From the NCBI GenBank assembly GCA_002699585.1, contig PABP01000035.1:2052-66051 (forward strand): a stretch of DNA of 64,000 nucleotides. The letters are read 5' to 3'. The notes beneath the pieces were generated by a model. That model saw nothing but the letters and a program-made list of their open reading frames with translations, did not search any database and was not told the DNA's origin. The DNA comes from Anaerolineaceae bacterium (GTDB lineage: Bacteria > Chloroflexota > Anaerolineae > Aggregatilineales > Phototrophicaceae). Position numbers and translations under genes: made by a program. Shown here one piece after another: positions 1 through 8,547 of the stretch; position 1 is the stretch's first letter; every line of letters begins with the position of its first letter.

Positions 1-272
1 TCACCGCCAGCGACGGCGACGATCATGCCATCCCAGGAGGTTTCGATGTACTCTGGCACGCAGTTGAGGCGCACGCAGATTTCATCAACAGCGTCATAGT
101 CCCAACCGACGGCGTCGCCCGTTTCTTCATCAAGGTAGTTGAAGGGTGGGTAGGCGTTTTCTACGGCGATGGTGATCGTTTCACCACCCAAGTCAGGCAG
201 CTCATCCTGCGCCTGGAGAGCGACTGGCAGCGTCAACAACAATACCAGTATCAGCAACAGCACTTTTTTCAT
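1..272 (-). CDS. ABC transporter substrate-binding protein, family 3 (partial, N-terminus only)
   Basis: The first 90 codons of a secreted solute-binding protein; the rest lies outside the window. It starts at an ATG preceded by GGAGGA and encodes a classic signal peptide (MKKVLLLILVLLLTLPVALQAQ, cleavage near residues 20-22). The mature start contains ITIAVENAYPPFNYLDEETG and then GWDYDAVDEIC, the usual opening of family 3 (polar amino acid type) binding proteins. By family knowledge it would deliver an amino acid or small polar ligand to an ABC permease, but no permease is visible here. Ligand cannot be judged. Confidence 0.8.
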   Translation of the reverse strand, partial: MKKVLLLILVLLLTLPVALQAQDELPDLGGETITIAVENAYPPFNYLDEETGDAVGWDYDAVDEICVRLNCVPEYIETSWDGMIVAVAGG

Positions 273-304
273 TAGGGTTCCTCCAAAATGGGCTTAAAAC
301 ACAA

Positions 305-323
305 GCTGACACCCTGTGTCAGC
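305..323. promoter_or_regulatory. 19-bp dyad upstream of the family 3 binding protein gene
   Basis: GCTGACACCCTGTGTCAGC is a perfect 8-bp inverted repeat with a 3-base centre, lying 33 bp upstream of the start at 272 (minus strand). Position and symmetry suit a repressor operator. The regulator is unknown and no second copy was seen. Confidence 0.3.
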
Positions 324-498
324 GTGAGCATAGCGTCATTGATAATACCAACGAACGAGACATCCGTAAAATGTAAGCCCGTACGAATGCAACCCTGACT
401 GTTTGTCGAATTTGCATAATCGTTCGTAATAGTGTTGAGGATTAGTTGGCTGTTTATAGATACAAGGCCACTTAAATGTGGGTTTCGCTAAACGTGCA

Positions 499-529
499 AA
501 GAGGCGCGTATGTGCGGTACGCGCCTCTT
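499..529. other. 12-bp perfect hairpin in the 273-775 intergenic stretch
   Basis: AAGAGGCGCGTA and its exact reverse complement flank a 7-base loop. No T-run follows on either strand, so it is not a clear intrinsic terminator. The rest of 273-775, between divergent genes, holds no convincing gene; the small open frames there have no start signal or recognisable content. Confidence 0.4.
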
Positions 530-775
530 GACAGGAGATGTACCAGTGCATGATCTGCACAAGTATGTACCCTTATCTTACTCCAAACTTTGTAAACCAG
601 ACAAGGTCTTATGGCCTTAAACCGATCCTCTGGCTGCGTGGCGCTACGTAAATTTTTCTTCCTGATGGCACATCTTAGATTGTTATCTGTGGTTTATCTG
701 CTGATTATGTGCCTTCTCTATAATGGCACTTAAGTCGTATGGGCACCGTATTTTATAGAGAGAGGACATGTCATC

Positions 776-1600
776 ATGAAGTGGATACGTCGCATCCTGA
801 TTGCCATTGTGCTGATTATCGTGTTGCTGATTGTGGGTGTGTTCGGCATTATCGCAGTCGATAGTGTTGCCGGGGATGTCGCCACCAACTATACCAACGT
901 CAGCTATCCGGCAGATGATGGCACAACCTTGAACGCCTATATGGCCACGCCCACTGGTGAAGGTCCTTTCCCGGCTGTGCTGATGGTCCATGAGTGGTGG
1001 GGCCTCAATGGCGAAATTACGGAAATGGCCGACCGCTTAGCAGAAGAAGGCTATGTTGTCCTGGCACCGGATACCTATCGTGGGCCAACCACGCGCCAGA
1101 TTCCGCGTGCGGTTTTCTTACGTGTGACCATCCCGGAAGAGCGTGTTGACCAGGATATGCTGGCCGCGTTCGCTTATCTGGCATCCCGTGATGACGTTGA
1201 TGTCGACAATATCGGCGTAATCGGTTTTTGCTATGGGGGTGGGGTAGCCCTGCGCCATGCTGTCCTCAACCCGGATATTGCTGCGACGGCCAATCTGTAT
1301 GGCGATACCATCCTCGACCCGGCTGACTTTGGTGCACTGCTAGATGCCGATGCGGGGCCTGTTCTGGGTGTTTTTGGCACCGCCGATATGCAGATTCCTG
1401 TTGAGGAAGTCGAGCAGTTTGAGCAGGCATTAGCCGAAGCGGACATTGAGCATACGGTGAACCTGTACCAAGACATGCCGCATGCCTTTATTCAGCCCGA
1501 TAACATCGATGAACCCGGCCAACCCCAGACTGCCTGGGAGGACATCAAAGCCTTCTTTGCAGCCCATTTGCAGGCTGCTGATGCCGAGCCAGGAGCCTGA
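776..1600 (+). CDS. Membrane-anchored dienelactone hydrolase family protein
   Basis: An alpha/beta hydrolase of the dienelactone hydrolase family, 274 aa. It has one N-terminal membrane segment (about residues 7-28), so the catalytic part is probably outside the cell. Family signatures are visible: HEWWG (residues 72-76, matching the E[IVW]xG substrate-binding segment), the nucleophile elbow GFCYGG with Cys152, GTAD with Asp204, and MPHAF with His236. Together these form the Cys-Asp-His triad typical of the family. A good ribosome site (GAGAGAGGA) precedes the ATG. It stands alone. The substrate is unknown, since many members cleave esters or lactones unrelated to chloroaromatics. Confidence 0.85.
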   Translation: MKWIRRILIAIVLIIVLLIVGVFGIIAVDSVAGDVATNYTNVSYPADDGTTLNAYMATPTGEGPFPAVLMVHEWWGLNGEITEMADRLAEEGYVVLAPDTYRGPTTRQIPRAVFLRVTIPEERVDQDMLAAFAYLASRDDVDVDNIGVIGFCYGGGVALRHAVLNPDIAATANLYGDTILDPADFGALLDADAGPVLGVFGTADMQIPVEEVEQFEQALAEADIEHTVNLYQDMPHAFIQPDNIDEPGQPQTAWEDIKAFFAAHLQAADAEPGA

Positions 1601-1628
1601 GTCCGGCACTCCTACCTAGTGTGATTTC

Positions 1629-1637
1629 TGTTATACT
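1629..1637 (+). promoter_or_regulatory. Extended -10 promoter element
   Basis: TGTTATACT matches the extended -10 pattern TGnTATAAT (one mismatch) 40 bp before the TTG start at 1678. No clear -35 is seen, as is common for extended -10 promoters. Confidence 0.35.
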
Positions 1638-1677
1638 CGCCCCCGTAATGGTGCCGTTTACCTAGGGGCGTTTTTCT

Positions 1678-4071
1678 TTGATAAAGCGATACTTTGCTCG
1701 GCTGGATGTGGGCCTGCTGCTGGTGATTTTGCTCAGTGGGCTGGCGGCCATGCCCTTGATTTTGCAGCCAAATGGCCTGCCCAATGGCTCCGATGTGCTC
1801 TATCACGCTTATCGCGCTGCCATGATGGACCGCGCCTGGTCGTTAGGGGATGTCTTCCCGCGCTGGGCGGATACGCTCTACTTTGGCTATGGTGCGCCGC
1901 TGTGGCAGTTTTACGCGCCCCTCAGCTACTATTTGACTAGCATCTTTTCAAGACTGTTGGCGTTGGATGCCCTGGGAGCGATCCGGGCGCTGGTGCTCCT
2001 GAGCTACTTCAGCATGGGCATCGGCATGTACTACTTCAGCAAGCGCACCGCCGGACGTCTGGCCGGGGTGCTGACGGCGATAGCCTACCTGTTTGCCCCC
2101 TATGTTTACTTCACGCTGCCTTATGCCCGTGGCGCCTATCCTGAACTGCTGGCGCTGGCGCTGTTCCCCTGGGTGATGTGGCGCTTTACCTTGCTGATCA
2201 TCACCAACAGCCGCCGTGATACCGCCCTGGCGGCACTTTGTCTATTTTTGTTGATTATCAGCCACAACCTGATGGCCGTTGTCCTGACGCTGATGCTGCT
2301 GGCCTATCTGCTGTGGCAGACCATCGCCACCATGATTGGCACAGCGAGTCATCAATGGCGAACTGACTTGCAGCCGCATTTGCGGGCGCTGCTGGCTATG
2401 GCCCTGGCTGTTGGCTTGTCAGCTTATTTCTGGCTGCCGATCTTGCTGGAAGCCAACACAGTACATTTAGAAAACCTGACTGCTGGGGCACAGCTCGACT
2501 ATCGCCAATTCTTCATCTGGCCGGATGTGCTATTTGGCCTTGCACCGTTGCCGGATGCCGGGGCCATCAATGGCCTGCGCCCGGTGACGATCCTGGGCTT
2601 GCCGCAGTGGCTTTTCGCCCTGACAGGTCTCGTCGGCATCATCTGGCTGATGGTACGCGCCCTGCGTTCTGGCCAACGTCCGCAGGGATCGCTGTATACG
2701 GGTTTCTTTTTCGCGATCTGTGCGCTGCTCTGCATCCTGCTGACTCTGCCGCTTTCTGCTTCCATATGGGATGCCATCACGCCGCTGCAATATTTGCAAT
2801 TTCCCTGGCGCTTGCTGGGACCTGCCGCCTTTGCGCTGGCGGTCCTGGTCGGCATGAACGCCCACTGGCTGACCCAATTGCCGCGTCCTACATGGCAGAC
2901 GGGCGCGATTGCCGCCCCGGTCGTGTTGATCCTGGTGCTGGCCGCGCCGCTTTTTAATGTGCAGGAATGGCGCTACACCGATCTGGATACCTCGGTGGCG
3001 GCCTATCATGACAGCGAAGTGGCGGGTGTCCAGATTGGCACAACCTTCACCGATGAATATCGTCCCTCTGATGTGCAGACGCCCCCCGGTCCGCAGCCGG
3101 ATTTGCTGGCGGATTATGCCGATGGCTACCCGGTTGACCGCGCCCATGCGCCTGATGGCGTCGATGTGTTCGCTGTCGCTAGCGGTCCGACTTCCAATGA
3201 CTGGCAGACCCGCGCCGATGAGGCCTTCACAATGGAGGTCTACACCTTCAATTGGCCCGGTTGGGTAGCTGCGGTCGATGGGGGACAGGTGGCCGTTACG
3301 TCCTCGCCCAATCACGGCTTCATCACCTTTGAAGTTCCCGCAGGCCAGCATGACGTCAGCGTCTACCTGACAGCGACCGTGCCGCGCCTTTTGGGCAACC
3401 TCATCAGCATCCTGTCGATCATCGCCTTCTTTGCCTTTATGCGCTTCTTGCCTGCGGGCGTTCCTGCCCCGGCTACCCAGCCGATGAGCGCGCGCCAACG
3501 GGTAGCGCTGCTGCTCGGGGGCTTGATTGCGCTGGCGCTCATCCTGCTGTTCCTGCCGGAGCCGAGTGTCTTCTGGTTGAACACCACGCCCGGTCGTGCC
3601 CCGGCTGGCAACGAAGTACGCTATACGTTCATGGCCGATACGGGCGATGGCGAGTCCGAGTTGGCGCGTGTCGTCGGCTACGACCTGGGCAGCACGAGTT
3701 ATGCCCCAGGCGATACGGTGCGCATCGCTATTTACTGGCAGGGCCGCCGCGACGAGTACGATGTCAATTTCAGCAGCTTTGTGCATATTGGCCAGCCGGA
3801 CGTGCCACCTTTAGCCCAGGCCGACAAGCTGCATCCCGGTGGCTATGCCATGCGCGATTGGTGGTCACCGGAGGGCTATATTTATGACCTTTATGAGATC
3901 ACGCTGCCGGACGACATGCCAGCAGGTGACTATACCGTGTTCGTGGGGCTGTATACCTGTGAACTGGCCCCGGCTGGCGAGTGCGGTAATGGCTATCGGC
4001 CAGAGGTCTTTGACGTCGATGACGCTTCCGTTGGCGATACGCTGCCGTTGACGACCCTCACCGTGCGCTAA
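1678..4071 (+). CDS. Large polytopic membrane protein, 6-pyruvoyl-tetrahydropterin-synthase-related / glycosyltransferase-like
   Basis: A 797-aa integral membrane protein with about a dozen hydrophobic segments over residues 10-430 and a further pair near 565-640. Soluble loops fill 430-560 and the C-terminal 640-797. The order (Ile/Leu-rich N-terminus, an early loop with NGSDVLYHAYRAAMMDRAWSLGD, repeated helices, then beta-rich domains) resembles the membrane proteins annotated as 6-pyruvoyl-tetrahydropterin-synthase-related, which look like GT-C glycosyltransferases. No catalytic residue is proven. The frame is blocked by a TAG at 1663, so the first usable start is the TTG at 1678. The DNA shadow frame on the other strand is long but has no gene-like content. 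Confidence 0.65.
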   Translation: MIKRYFARLDVGLLLVILLSGLAAMPLILQPNGLPNGSDVLYHAYRAAMMDRAWSLGDVFPRWADTLYFGYGAPLWQFYAPLSYYLTSIFSRLLALDALGAIRALVLLSYFSMGIGMYYFSKRTAGRLAGVLTAIAYLFAPYVYFTLPYARGAYPELLALALFPWVMWRFTLLIITNSRRDTALAALCLFLLIISHNLMAVVLTLMLLAYLLWQTIATMIGTASHQWRTDLQPHLRALLAMALAVGLSAYFWLPILLEANTVHLENLTAGAQLDYRQFFIWPDVLFGLAPLPDAGAINGLRPVTILGLPQWLFALTGLVGIIWLMVRALRSGQRPQGSLYTGFFFAICALLCILLTLPLSASIWDAITPLQYLQFPWRLLGPAAFALAVLVGMNAHWLTQLPRPTWQTGAIAAPVVLILVLAAPLFNVQEWRYTDLDTSVAAYHDSEVAGVQIGTTFTDEYRPSDVQTPPGPQPDLLADYADGYPVDRAHAPDGVDVFAVASGPTSNDWQTRADEAFTMEVYTFNWPGWVAAVDGGQVAVTSSPNHGFITFEVPAGQHDVSVYLTATVPRLLGNLISILSIIAFFAFMRFLPAGVPAPATQPMSARQRVALLLGGLIALALILLFLPEPSVFWLNTTPGRAPAGNEVRYTFMADTGDGESELARVVGYDLGSTSYAPGDTVRIAIYWQGRRDEYDVNFSSFVHIGQPDVPPLAQADKLHPGGYAMRDWWSPEGYIYDLYEITLPDDMPAGDYTVFVGLYTCELAPAGECGNGYRPEVFDVDDASVGDTLPLTTLTVR

Positions 4072-4129
4072 AGCGGATATACTTGTAGGCAGATAAGTCA
4101 TATGGGCACAGGTCACTAAAGGACGCGAG

Positions 4130-5011
4130 ATGAGCAAACGAGTCGGGATATGGGCATGGCTGATGGTGGCGCTGTTGATCGCTGCCTGTGACACGGCGGG
4201 CGATGTCGCTTTGACGCCCTCTGCCACGCCTGCGCGTTTGCTGGCGACAGCCTTCATCTCGCCAACGCCCAACCCGGACCAGGTGCGTGCCACGCAGTTG
4301 GCCATCACGCCGACCGTTGCCGTGCCGACCGCGACTGTACAGGCTTCACCATCGCCTTTTGTCGGCGTGTTCATTGGCGAGGCCGAGCGCCAGGATAGTA
4401 GTGTGCATGTGGAAGAACCCTTCTTTGCGCCGGACATCAGCGTGTTTGCCCAACCGACAGCCAATGCCAACCGCTGTGGTGTCGTGGTGGATAGCGCTTA
4501 TGTCACAGCATGGCAGACTACACCCGACGTCAATCGCGAACTGGGTTGCCCGATCCAGGCCGCGCTCGGCTTCTTCGGCACAGTGCAGATCTTCGAGAAC
4601 GGCATCATGTACCGCCGCGACGATACCCGCGAAATCTGGGCCATCACCACCGATGGCCAGCGCGGCACCTATGACTATGTAGAAAATCTGCCCCAGGTTG
4701 ACATCCAGGGCATGAGCGTGCCCAATGGGCTGCTGCCGCCCCAGGGCGATTTCGCCATCATGTGGCTGAACGTGGAAGGCTTGCGTGATCGCCTGGGCTA
4801 TGCTCGTACCGAAGCCCAATCCGATGTGGCGCTGGGAGCGCAGCGCTTTACGACGGGTACCTTCCTGCTGGATGCCAACGCTGGCCAGAGTTACGCCCTG
4901 ACCAACGATGGCCGCGTGTTTGGCCCCTTCGCCGTGCCGGAATCCGACGCAGGCACGGGCACACCTTCACCGGATGATGTGCAGGTCATCAGCACCTCGG
5001 AAGCACCCTAG
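4130..5011 (+). CDS. Lipoprotein with LGFP-like repeats
   Basis: A 293-aa predicted lipoprotein. The N-terminal hydrophobic segment ends in a lipobox (LLIAAC, Cys20). A Pro/Thr/Ala-rich linker follows to about residue 80, then a globular part with two LGFP-like units: NRELGCPIQAALGFFGTVQIF...GIMYRR and RDRLGYARTEAQ...GAQRFTTGTFLL. LGFP repeats are usually found in cell-wall or surface proteins, so an envelope role is likely. The ATG has AAAGGACGCGAG upstream. It follows the membrane protein by 58 bp and may be co-transcribed with it. Function is otherwise unknown. Confidence 0.6.
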   Translation: MSKRVGIWAWLMVALLIAACDTAGDVALTPSATPARLLATAFISPTPNPDQVRATQLAITPTVAVPTATVQASPSPFVGVFIGEAERQDSSVHVEEPFFAPDISVFAQPTANANRCGVVVDSAYVTAWQTTPDVNRELGCPIQAALGFFGTVQIFENGIMYRRDDTREIWAITTDGQRGTYDYVENLPQVDIQGMSVPNGLLPPQGDFAIMWLNVEGLRDRLGYARTEAQSDVALGAQRFTTGTFLLDANAGQSYALTNDGRVFGPFAVPESDAGTGTPSPDDVQVISTSEAP

Positions 5012-5020
5012 CATGTCGTA

Positions 5021-5100
5021 CGTAGGGGCAAGGCACTGCCTTGCCTGTGTCTGGCCAAACCGCAAAATTTTGCCGTAGGGACGCAGCACTGCTGCATCCG
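5021..5100. repeat. Two adjacent REP-like palindromes of the CGTAGGG family
   Basis: CGTAGGG followed by GGCAAGGCA-C-TGCCTTGCC (5027-5045), then 31 bp later CGTAGGGA followed by a second palindrome GCAGCACTGCTGC (5082-5094). The same GGCAAGGCA/TGCCTTGCC core recurs at 38787-38814. They occupy the gap between convergent genes. Confidence 0.6.
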
Positions 5101-5129
5101 CTGCTCCTATGCTGTTTATCGAGTTTGTT

Positions 5130-5963
5130 TTAACCCTCATACGGCTTGAGCAAATCTCGACCTGTTAGCAGGCGAGCGTTGGCGGCGTCAAGTTGTTGCT
5201 GAATAGCTAGCGGAACCTCGTCTTGCAGGGTAGCGAACACATATTGATAGCCGAGTGTGTCAGCCAGCATCAGCCCTGTTTCAATGGTGCGCTGGAGTTC
5301 CGCTACGGCCTCGTCAGTGGTCTGGAAGTTGTCTTTGCATTCCACTAGTAGGCCACTATCTTTGAGGATAAGCAGCAGGTCGATGTCGGTATGCAGGTGT
5401 CGGTTTTTGACCTCGACTGCAACGTATTTGTCCCGGAAACGCTCAGATGATTTTACTTCTTGATTGAGGGTTATGAGCGCATTGAGCAGGGTCAATCCAC
5501 CATCTTTGACAGCTTCTCGCACGAGTGGATTGAGCTTGTACTCAAGCTGTGCGTTGATGGGTAGTTGAAAGGGATGTGTGAATCCTCTGCATACAAAATG
5601 GTAAGATGGCGTGCCGCTGCTGTTGATAACCAACTCATACAGTGGGTACCAATCCACCATGCCACAGTCTGGACATTCCAGCGTGTAACCCCGCTGAAAA
5701 ATAGCTTTGGCTATTTGTGTAGCTGCCCTTGTCAGCCGCGCACTATCTTCTCCTGGCTTGACGGCCCGAATCATCTGGTCGGCTGTCAGGGTATTCCCTT
5801 TACGGAGTTGCGCGTTGCTTAGTAGCTTCACAATAAGTGGGTCACGATACACTACCTGCTGCATCAGGGTTAGCTTGATAAACGCATTCAGTCGCTTACT
5901 CACAGGCCGATCTGTGATGACATGGTAGCCAGCGTCTTTGAGTGCTTGAATGGGGTCATTCAT
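5130..5963 (-). CDS. PD-(D/E)XK nuclease-like protein with Cys cluster
   Basis: A 277-aa soluble protein not matched to a named family. The middle holds a CPDC pair (Cys97, Cys100) and Cys125, suggesting a degenerate zinc site. The C-terminal third has DIDLLLILKDSGLLVECKDN: Asp195, then Glu208-Cys-Lys210 on the next strand. This is the D...ExK pattern of the PD-(D/E)XK fold and is preceded by the acidic helix expected in that fold (Glu141 or Glu150). It is the last gene of a three-gene minus-strand operon; its ATG overlaps the stop of the DUF4269 gene by 4 bases (ATGA). A nuclease role is inferred from motif pattern alone. Such folds also occur in non-nucleases. Confidence 0.5.
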   Translation of the reverse strand: MNDPIQALKDAGYHVITDRPVSKRLNAFIKLTLMQQVVYRDPLIVKLLSNAQLRKGNTLTADQMIRAVKPGEDSARLTRAATQIAKAIFQRGYTLECPDCGMVDWYPLYELVINSSGTPSYHFVCRGFTHPFQLPINAQLEYKLNPLVREAVKDGGLTLLNALITLNQEVKSSERFRDKYVAVEVKNRHLHTDIDLLLILKDSGLLVECKDNFQTTDEAVAELQRTIETGLMLADTLGYQYVFATLQDEVPLAIQQQLDAANARLLTGRDLLKPYEG

Positions 5964-6523
5964 CGTGCAAACCTCCTGAGTAGGGTTTCGTCATCCAATG
6001 CGGCCAGGTCGAGCAGGGCGGCATAGGGATCGCCCATGATGCCAAAATACTGGCCAAAGGCGGGTTCAGTTTTGAGGCCATCGCGCTTGAGTGCCCGTAT
6101 CGCTTCTCGCGCCTCTGGAAACAAATCTAGCAATCGCGCTTCAATAAGCATGTGAACATAGCCATGCTGCTGCTCAACCGGGATGGCCTGGGCGAACAGC
6201 TCAAAGTCAAAGCCATAGGTCGTAAATCGGGCAATGTGCGCTGGCTGCCCCTTGATGACCTTGTCCGCTGCTGAAAATTCGCTGATGTGGCCATAGTGCC
6301 GCCTGACATCAGCGGCAAAGGTCGCCAGATCGGGCGCGTAACACAAAATATCCAGGTCGCTGCCGGGAACGTCAATATCGAGCGGAATGGTTCCGGCAAG
6401 TACGGGCTGATAGGTTGCGAGAGACATCATCACCTGAGCTTGCCGGATGGCGGCATCGGCGGCTTGCTGGCGATCCGTGCCCTTTTGCAGATAGCTGAGA
6501 TCGTGCCAGTTTCGGCTGGCCAT
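5960..6523 (-). CDS. DUF4269 nucleotidyltransferase-fold protein
   Basis: A 187-aa protein resembling DUF4269, a minimal nucleotidyltransferase-fold family. After LAGTIPLDIDVPGSDLDIL (residues 42-60) come two acidic residues Asp56 and Asp58 in the G-x(n)-DxD arrangement used to bind metal and nucleotide in this fold. The start at 6523 was chosen because the preceding methyltransferase stops at 6526, just two bases earlier; a longer frame would overlap that gene. Substrate unknown. It is translationally linked to the downstream nuclease-like gene (ATGA overlap). Confidence 0.6.
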   Translation of the reverse strand: MASRNWHDLSYLQKGTDRQQAADAAIRQAQVMMSLATYQPVLAGTIPLDIDVPGSDLDILCYAPDLATFAADVRRHYGHISEFSAADKVIKGQPAHIARFTTYGFDFELFAQAIPVEQQHGYVHMLIEARLLDLFPEAREAIRALKRDGLKTEPAFGQYFGIMGDPYAALLDLAALDDETLLRRFAR

Positions 6524-6525
6524 GA

Positions 6526-7293
6526 TTACTGCGTCGCCGTGACAATCGGCTGGTAAAAACTGGAGTCCTCCGGCATGTGCCAGGTGATGTTTTCCAGGCC
6601 AACCTCGGTCATCACGGCATCGATTTCCATGCGCTGCCATGCGCGTAAGCGTGTGTGCAAACTGCGCGTTTGCCAGCCGTCTGCGCCCTCGGTCATGATG
6701 AACTGCTCCATGTCATAGATTTGCATGGCCTCGTCCCAATCCCACAACTGGAACGTCACGCGCCGATTGCCGCTGTCATTGCTCCGGCGCGGTGCCGAAT
6801 AGGCCGGGGCTTCTTTGACGAAAGCGTCGTAATCACGCAGGGTGATGGCCAGCAGGCTTTTGTCGTTCATGTGCTGCTTCATGGTGTGCAGGGCGGTCGC
6901 CAGATCGTCTTCGCTCAAAAAGTGGGCAATGCTGTTATCGCCGCTGAGGACCACATCGCTGATTTGGACGGATGTCGGCGGCTGAAGCAGGTCCATCACG
7001 CTGAATGTGGGCGGTGTTTGCAGGTCAAAACGCGCTTTAAGCTGTTCTGCCTGGGCGATGGCCTGTGGACTGAGGTCACTGGCGATGACGCGATAGCCCT
7101 GCATGGCCAGTCCGAAAGCCTGTGTACCTACGCCGCAGGTGACATCGCGGACAGTAGTGGTTGATGATGCATAACCGAGCTTTTGGAGCAGTGCGCCCAG
7201 GACCTTGCCTTGATGCCCAACTGAGCGCTCCCAATCAGCGAATATGGCCGTATAGTCGCTGGCGAAATCATCATAAAACTGTGTGACTGACAT
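6526..7293 (-). CDS. Class I SAM-dependent methyltransferase, glycine/sarcosine N-methyltransferase-like
   Basis: A 255-aa methyltransferase. Motif I is VRDVTCGVGTQAFGLA, followed by VIASDLSPQAI and the motif IV region SGDNSIAHF. The last is close to the segment seen in glycine and sarcosine N-methyltransferases. The ATG at 7293 follows AAGGGGAA at good spacing, so it is preferred over the ATG 36 bases upstream. It heads the operon with the DUF4269 and nuclease-like genes. Its substrate may be a small molecule; a nucleic-acid target is not suggested by the motifs. Confidence 0.7.
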   Translation of the reverse strand: MSVTQFYDDFASDYTAIFADWERSVGHQGKVLGALLQKLGYASSTTTVRDVTCGVGTQAFGLAMQGYRVIASDLSPQAIAQAEQLKARFDLQTPPTFSVMDLLQPPTSVQISDVVLSGDNSIAHFLSEDDLATALHTMKQHMNDKSLLAITLRDYDAFVKEAPAYSAPRRSNDSGNRRVTFQLWDWDEAMQIYDMEQFIMTEGADGWQTRSLHTRLRAWQRMEIDAVMTEVGLENITWHMPEDSSFYQPIVTATQ

Positions 7294-7452
7294 GTGTTCC
7301 CCTTGTTGGTGATTGGCCCAATTTATCATACGATGTTTTGCCCTGTGGCGTAGCCTGGATAGCTTGCTTTCATGGCTATCTTACGTGCATCTCATATTGG
7401 GGGCGTATGCTTGGGCCAATCCTATCATTAGGCCCCACAAGGAGTTTTACCT

Positions 7453-7923
7453 ATGCTAGCTATTGGTGATATGGCCCCTGATTTTGCCTTGCCGAATCAG
7501 GATGGCGACACCATCAAATTGAGTGATTATCGCGGTAAAAAGGTCGTGATTTTTGCGTTCCCCAAAGCCGGGACGATGGGTTGCACCCAGCAGGCCTGCG
7601 CTTTCCGCGATGCCTTGCCTGAGTTGCAAGATGCCAATGCGGTCGTCTTTGGCGTGAGTGCTGATTCTCTGCCGGAGTTGCAGAATTTTAAGAAGAAGCA
7701 GAACCTGACATATGATTTGCTGTCGGATGCGTCCCACAAAATGCTGGATGCCTATGGCGCGTGGGCCATTGGCTTCGGCATGATTAAGCTGCCCGTCATT
7801 CGGCGCAGTGTGTGGGTGATTGATGAAACAGGTCGCTTGGTCGACATGGAAATCGGCATCGGCCCGGAAAAGAGCATGCAGCAAGCGCTGCAAACGGCCC
7901 TCAACACGAAGGTCAGCGGATGA
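7453..7923 (+). CDS. Peroxiredoxin, Bcp/PrxQ type
   Basis: A 156-aa thiol peroxidase of the bacterioferritin-comigratory (PrxQ) group that reduces H2O2 and organic hydroperoxides in the cytosol. It has the thioredoxin-fold opening [11 protein letters not shown], then [14 protein letters not shown] with peroxidatic Cys44 and resolving Cys49, the five-residue spacing of the atypical 2-Cys Bcp group. The Thr preceding the peroxidatic motif is also kept. AAGGAG precedes the ATG. A paralogue follows 93 bp downstream. Electron donor (thioredoxin or similar) is not encoded here. Confidence 0.9.
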   Translation: MLAIGDMAPDFALPNQDGDTIKLSDYRGKKVVIFAFPKAGTMGCTQQACAFRDALPELQDANAVVFGVSADSLPELQNFKKKQNLTYDLLSDASHKMLDAYGAWAIGFGMIKLPVIRRSVWVIDETGRLVDMEIGIGPEKSMQQALQTALNTKVSG

Positions 7924-8016
7924 TGCGGCTATAGGCATTCCGCTGTGATTTAAGCTAAAGTTGGATAGCTAGCGTTCAATAATGATCGTTTTGGTGACTT
8001 AAGGAGGAAGAGTTCT

Positions 8017-8481
8017 ATGCCAGCAGTTGGCCAACCATTCCCTGATTTTTCCCTGCCGAATCAAGAGGGTGAAACCGTCAAACTGAGTGACTTACGTGGC
8101 AAGCGCGTCATCTTGTTTGCCTATCCCAAAGCCGGGACCAGTGGTTGCACCACCCAGGCTTGCGGTTTCCGTGATGCCTTCCCGCAGATCGAAGCCGCCG
8201 ATTCGGTGGTGTTGGGCATCAGCCCGGATAAGCCGGAAGACAATAAGAAGTGGAAGATCGACGAGAATTTGCCCTACGACCTGCTCAGTGATGAGGATCA
8301 CAGCAACCTGGAAGCCTGGGGAGCCTGGGGTGAAAAATCCATGTATGGCAACACCTACGAAGGTGTCATTCGCTCGCATTGGATCATCGACGAGAACGGT
8401 ATTGTGCTCGATGAACAGATCAAGATTAGCCCCGCTAATAGCATCAAAGAGGGCTTGAAGGCGCTCGGCCTGAAAGCGTAA
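8017..8481 (+). CDS. Peroxiredoxin, Bcp/PrxQ type (tandem paralogue)
   Basis: A 154-aa peroxiredoxin, same family as the preceding gene and clearly a tandem duplicate. It has FPDFSLPNQEGE, LSDLRGKRV, and GTSGCTTQACGFRD with Cys44 and Cys49. It keeps the canonical TTQACGFRD sequence of Bcp, whereas the upstream copy has TQQACAFRD. The C-terminal half differs more (WGEKSMYGNTYEGVIRS against [16 protein letters not shown]), which suggests separate substrates or partners. A strong AAGGAGGAAGAG ribosome site precedes the ATG. Transcription ends at the terminator right after the gene. Confidence 0.92.
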   Translation: MPAVGQPFPDFSLPNQEGETVKLSDLRGKRVILFAYPKAGTSGCTTQACGFRDAFPQIEAADSVVLGISPDKPEDNKKWKIDENLPYDLLSDEDHSNLEAWGAWGEKSMYGNTYEGVIRSHWIIDENGIVLDEQIKISPANSIKEGLKALGLKA

Positions 8482-8499
8482 TTTGCTAGCAAGAAAGAG

Positions 8500-8526
8500 A
8501 AAAGGGCACCTTGTCGTGCCCTTTTT
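8500..8526 (+). terminator. Intrinsic terminator after the peroxiredoxin pair
   Basis: AAAAGGGCAC, a six-base loop and GTGCCCTTTTT form a strong stem with a T-run, 18 bases after the stop. Confidence 0.85.
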
Positions 8527-8547
8527 GCGTTATAGACGAGCATGTGG

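Noticed and set aside
336-560. 74-codon open frame on the minus strand in the 273-775 gap
   Set aside because: No ribosome site, no recognisable content, and it spans the 499-529 hairpin.
2530-3786. 418-codon open frame on the minus strand inside the 797-aa membrane protein gene
   Set aside because: Antisense shadow of a GC-rich coding region; composition (Arg/Gln/His-rich) is not protein-like, and the plus-strand gene has clear membrane segments.
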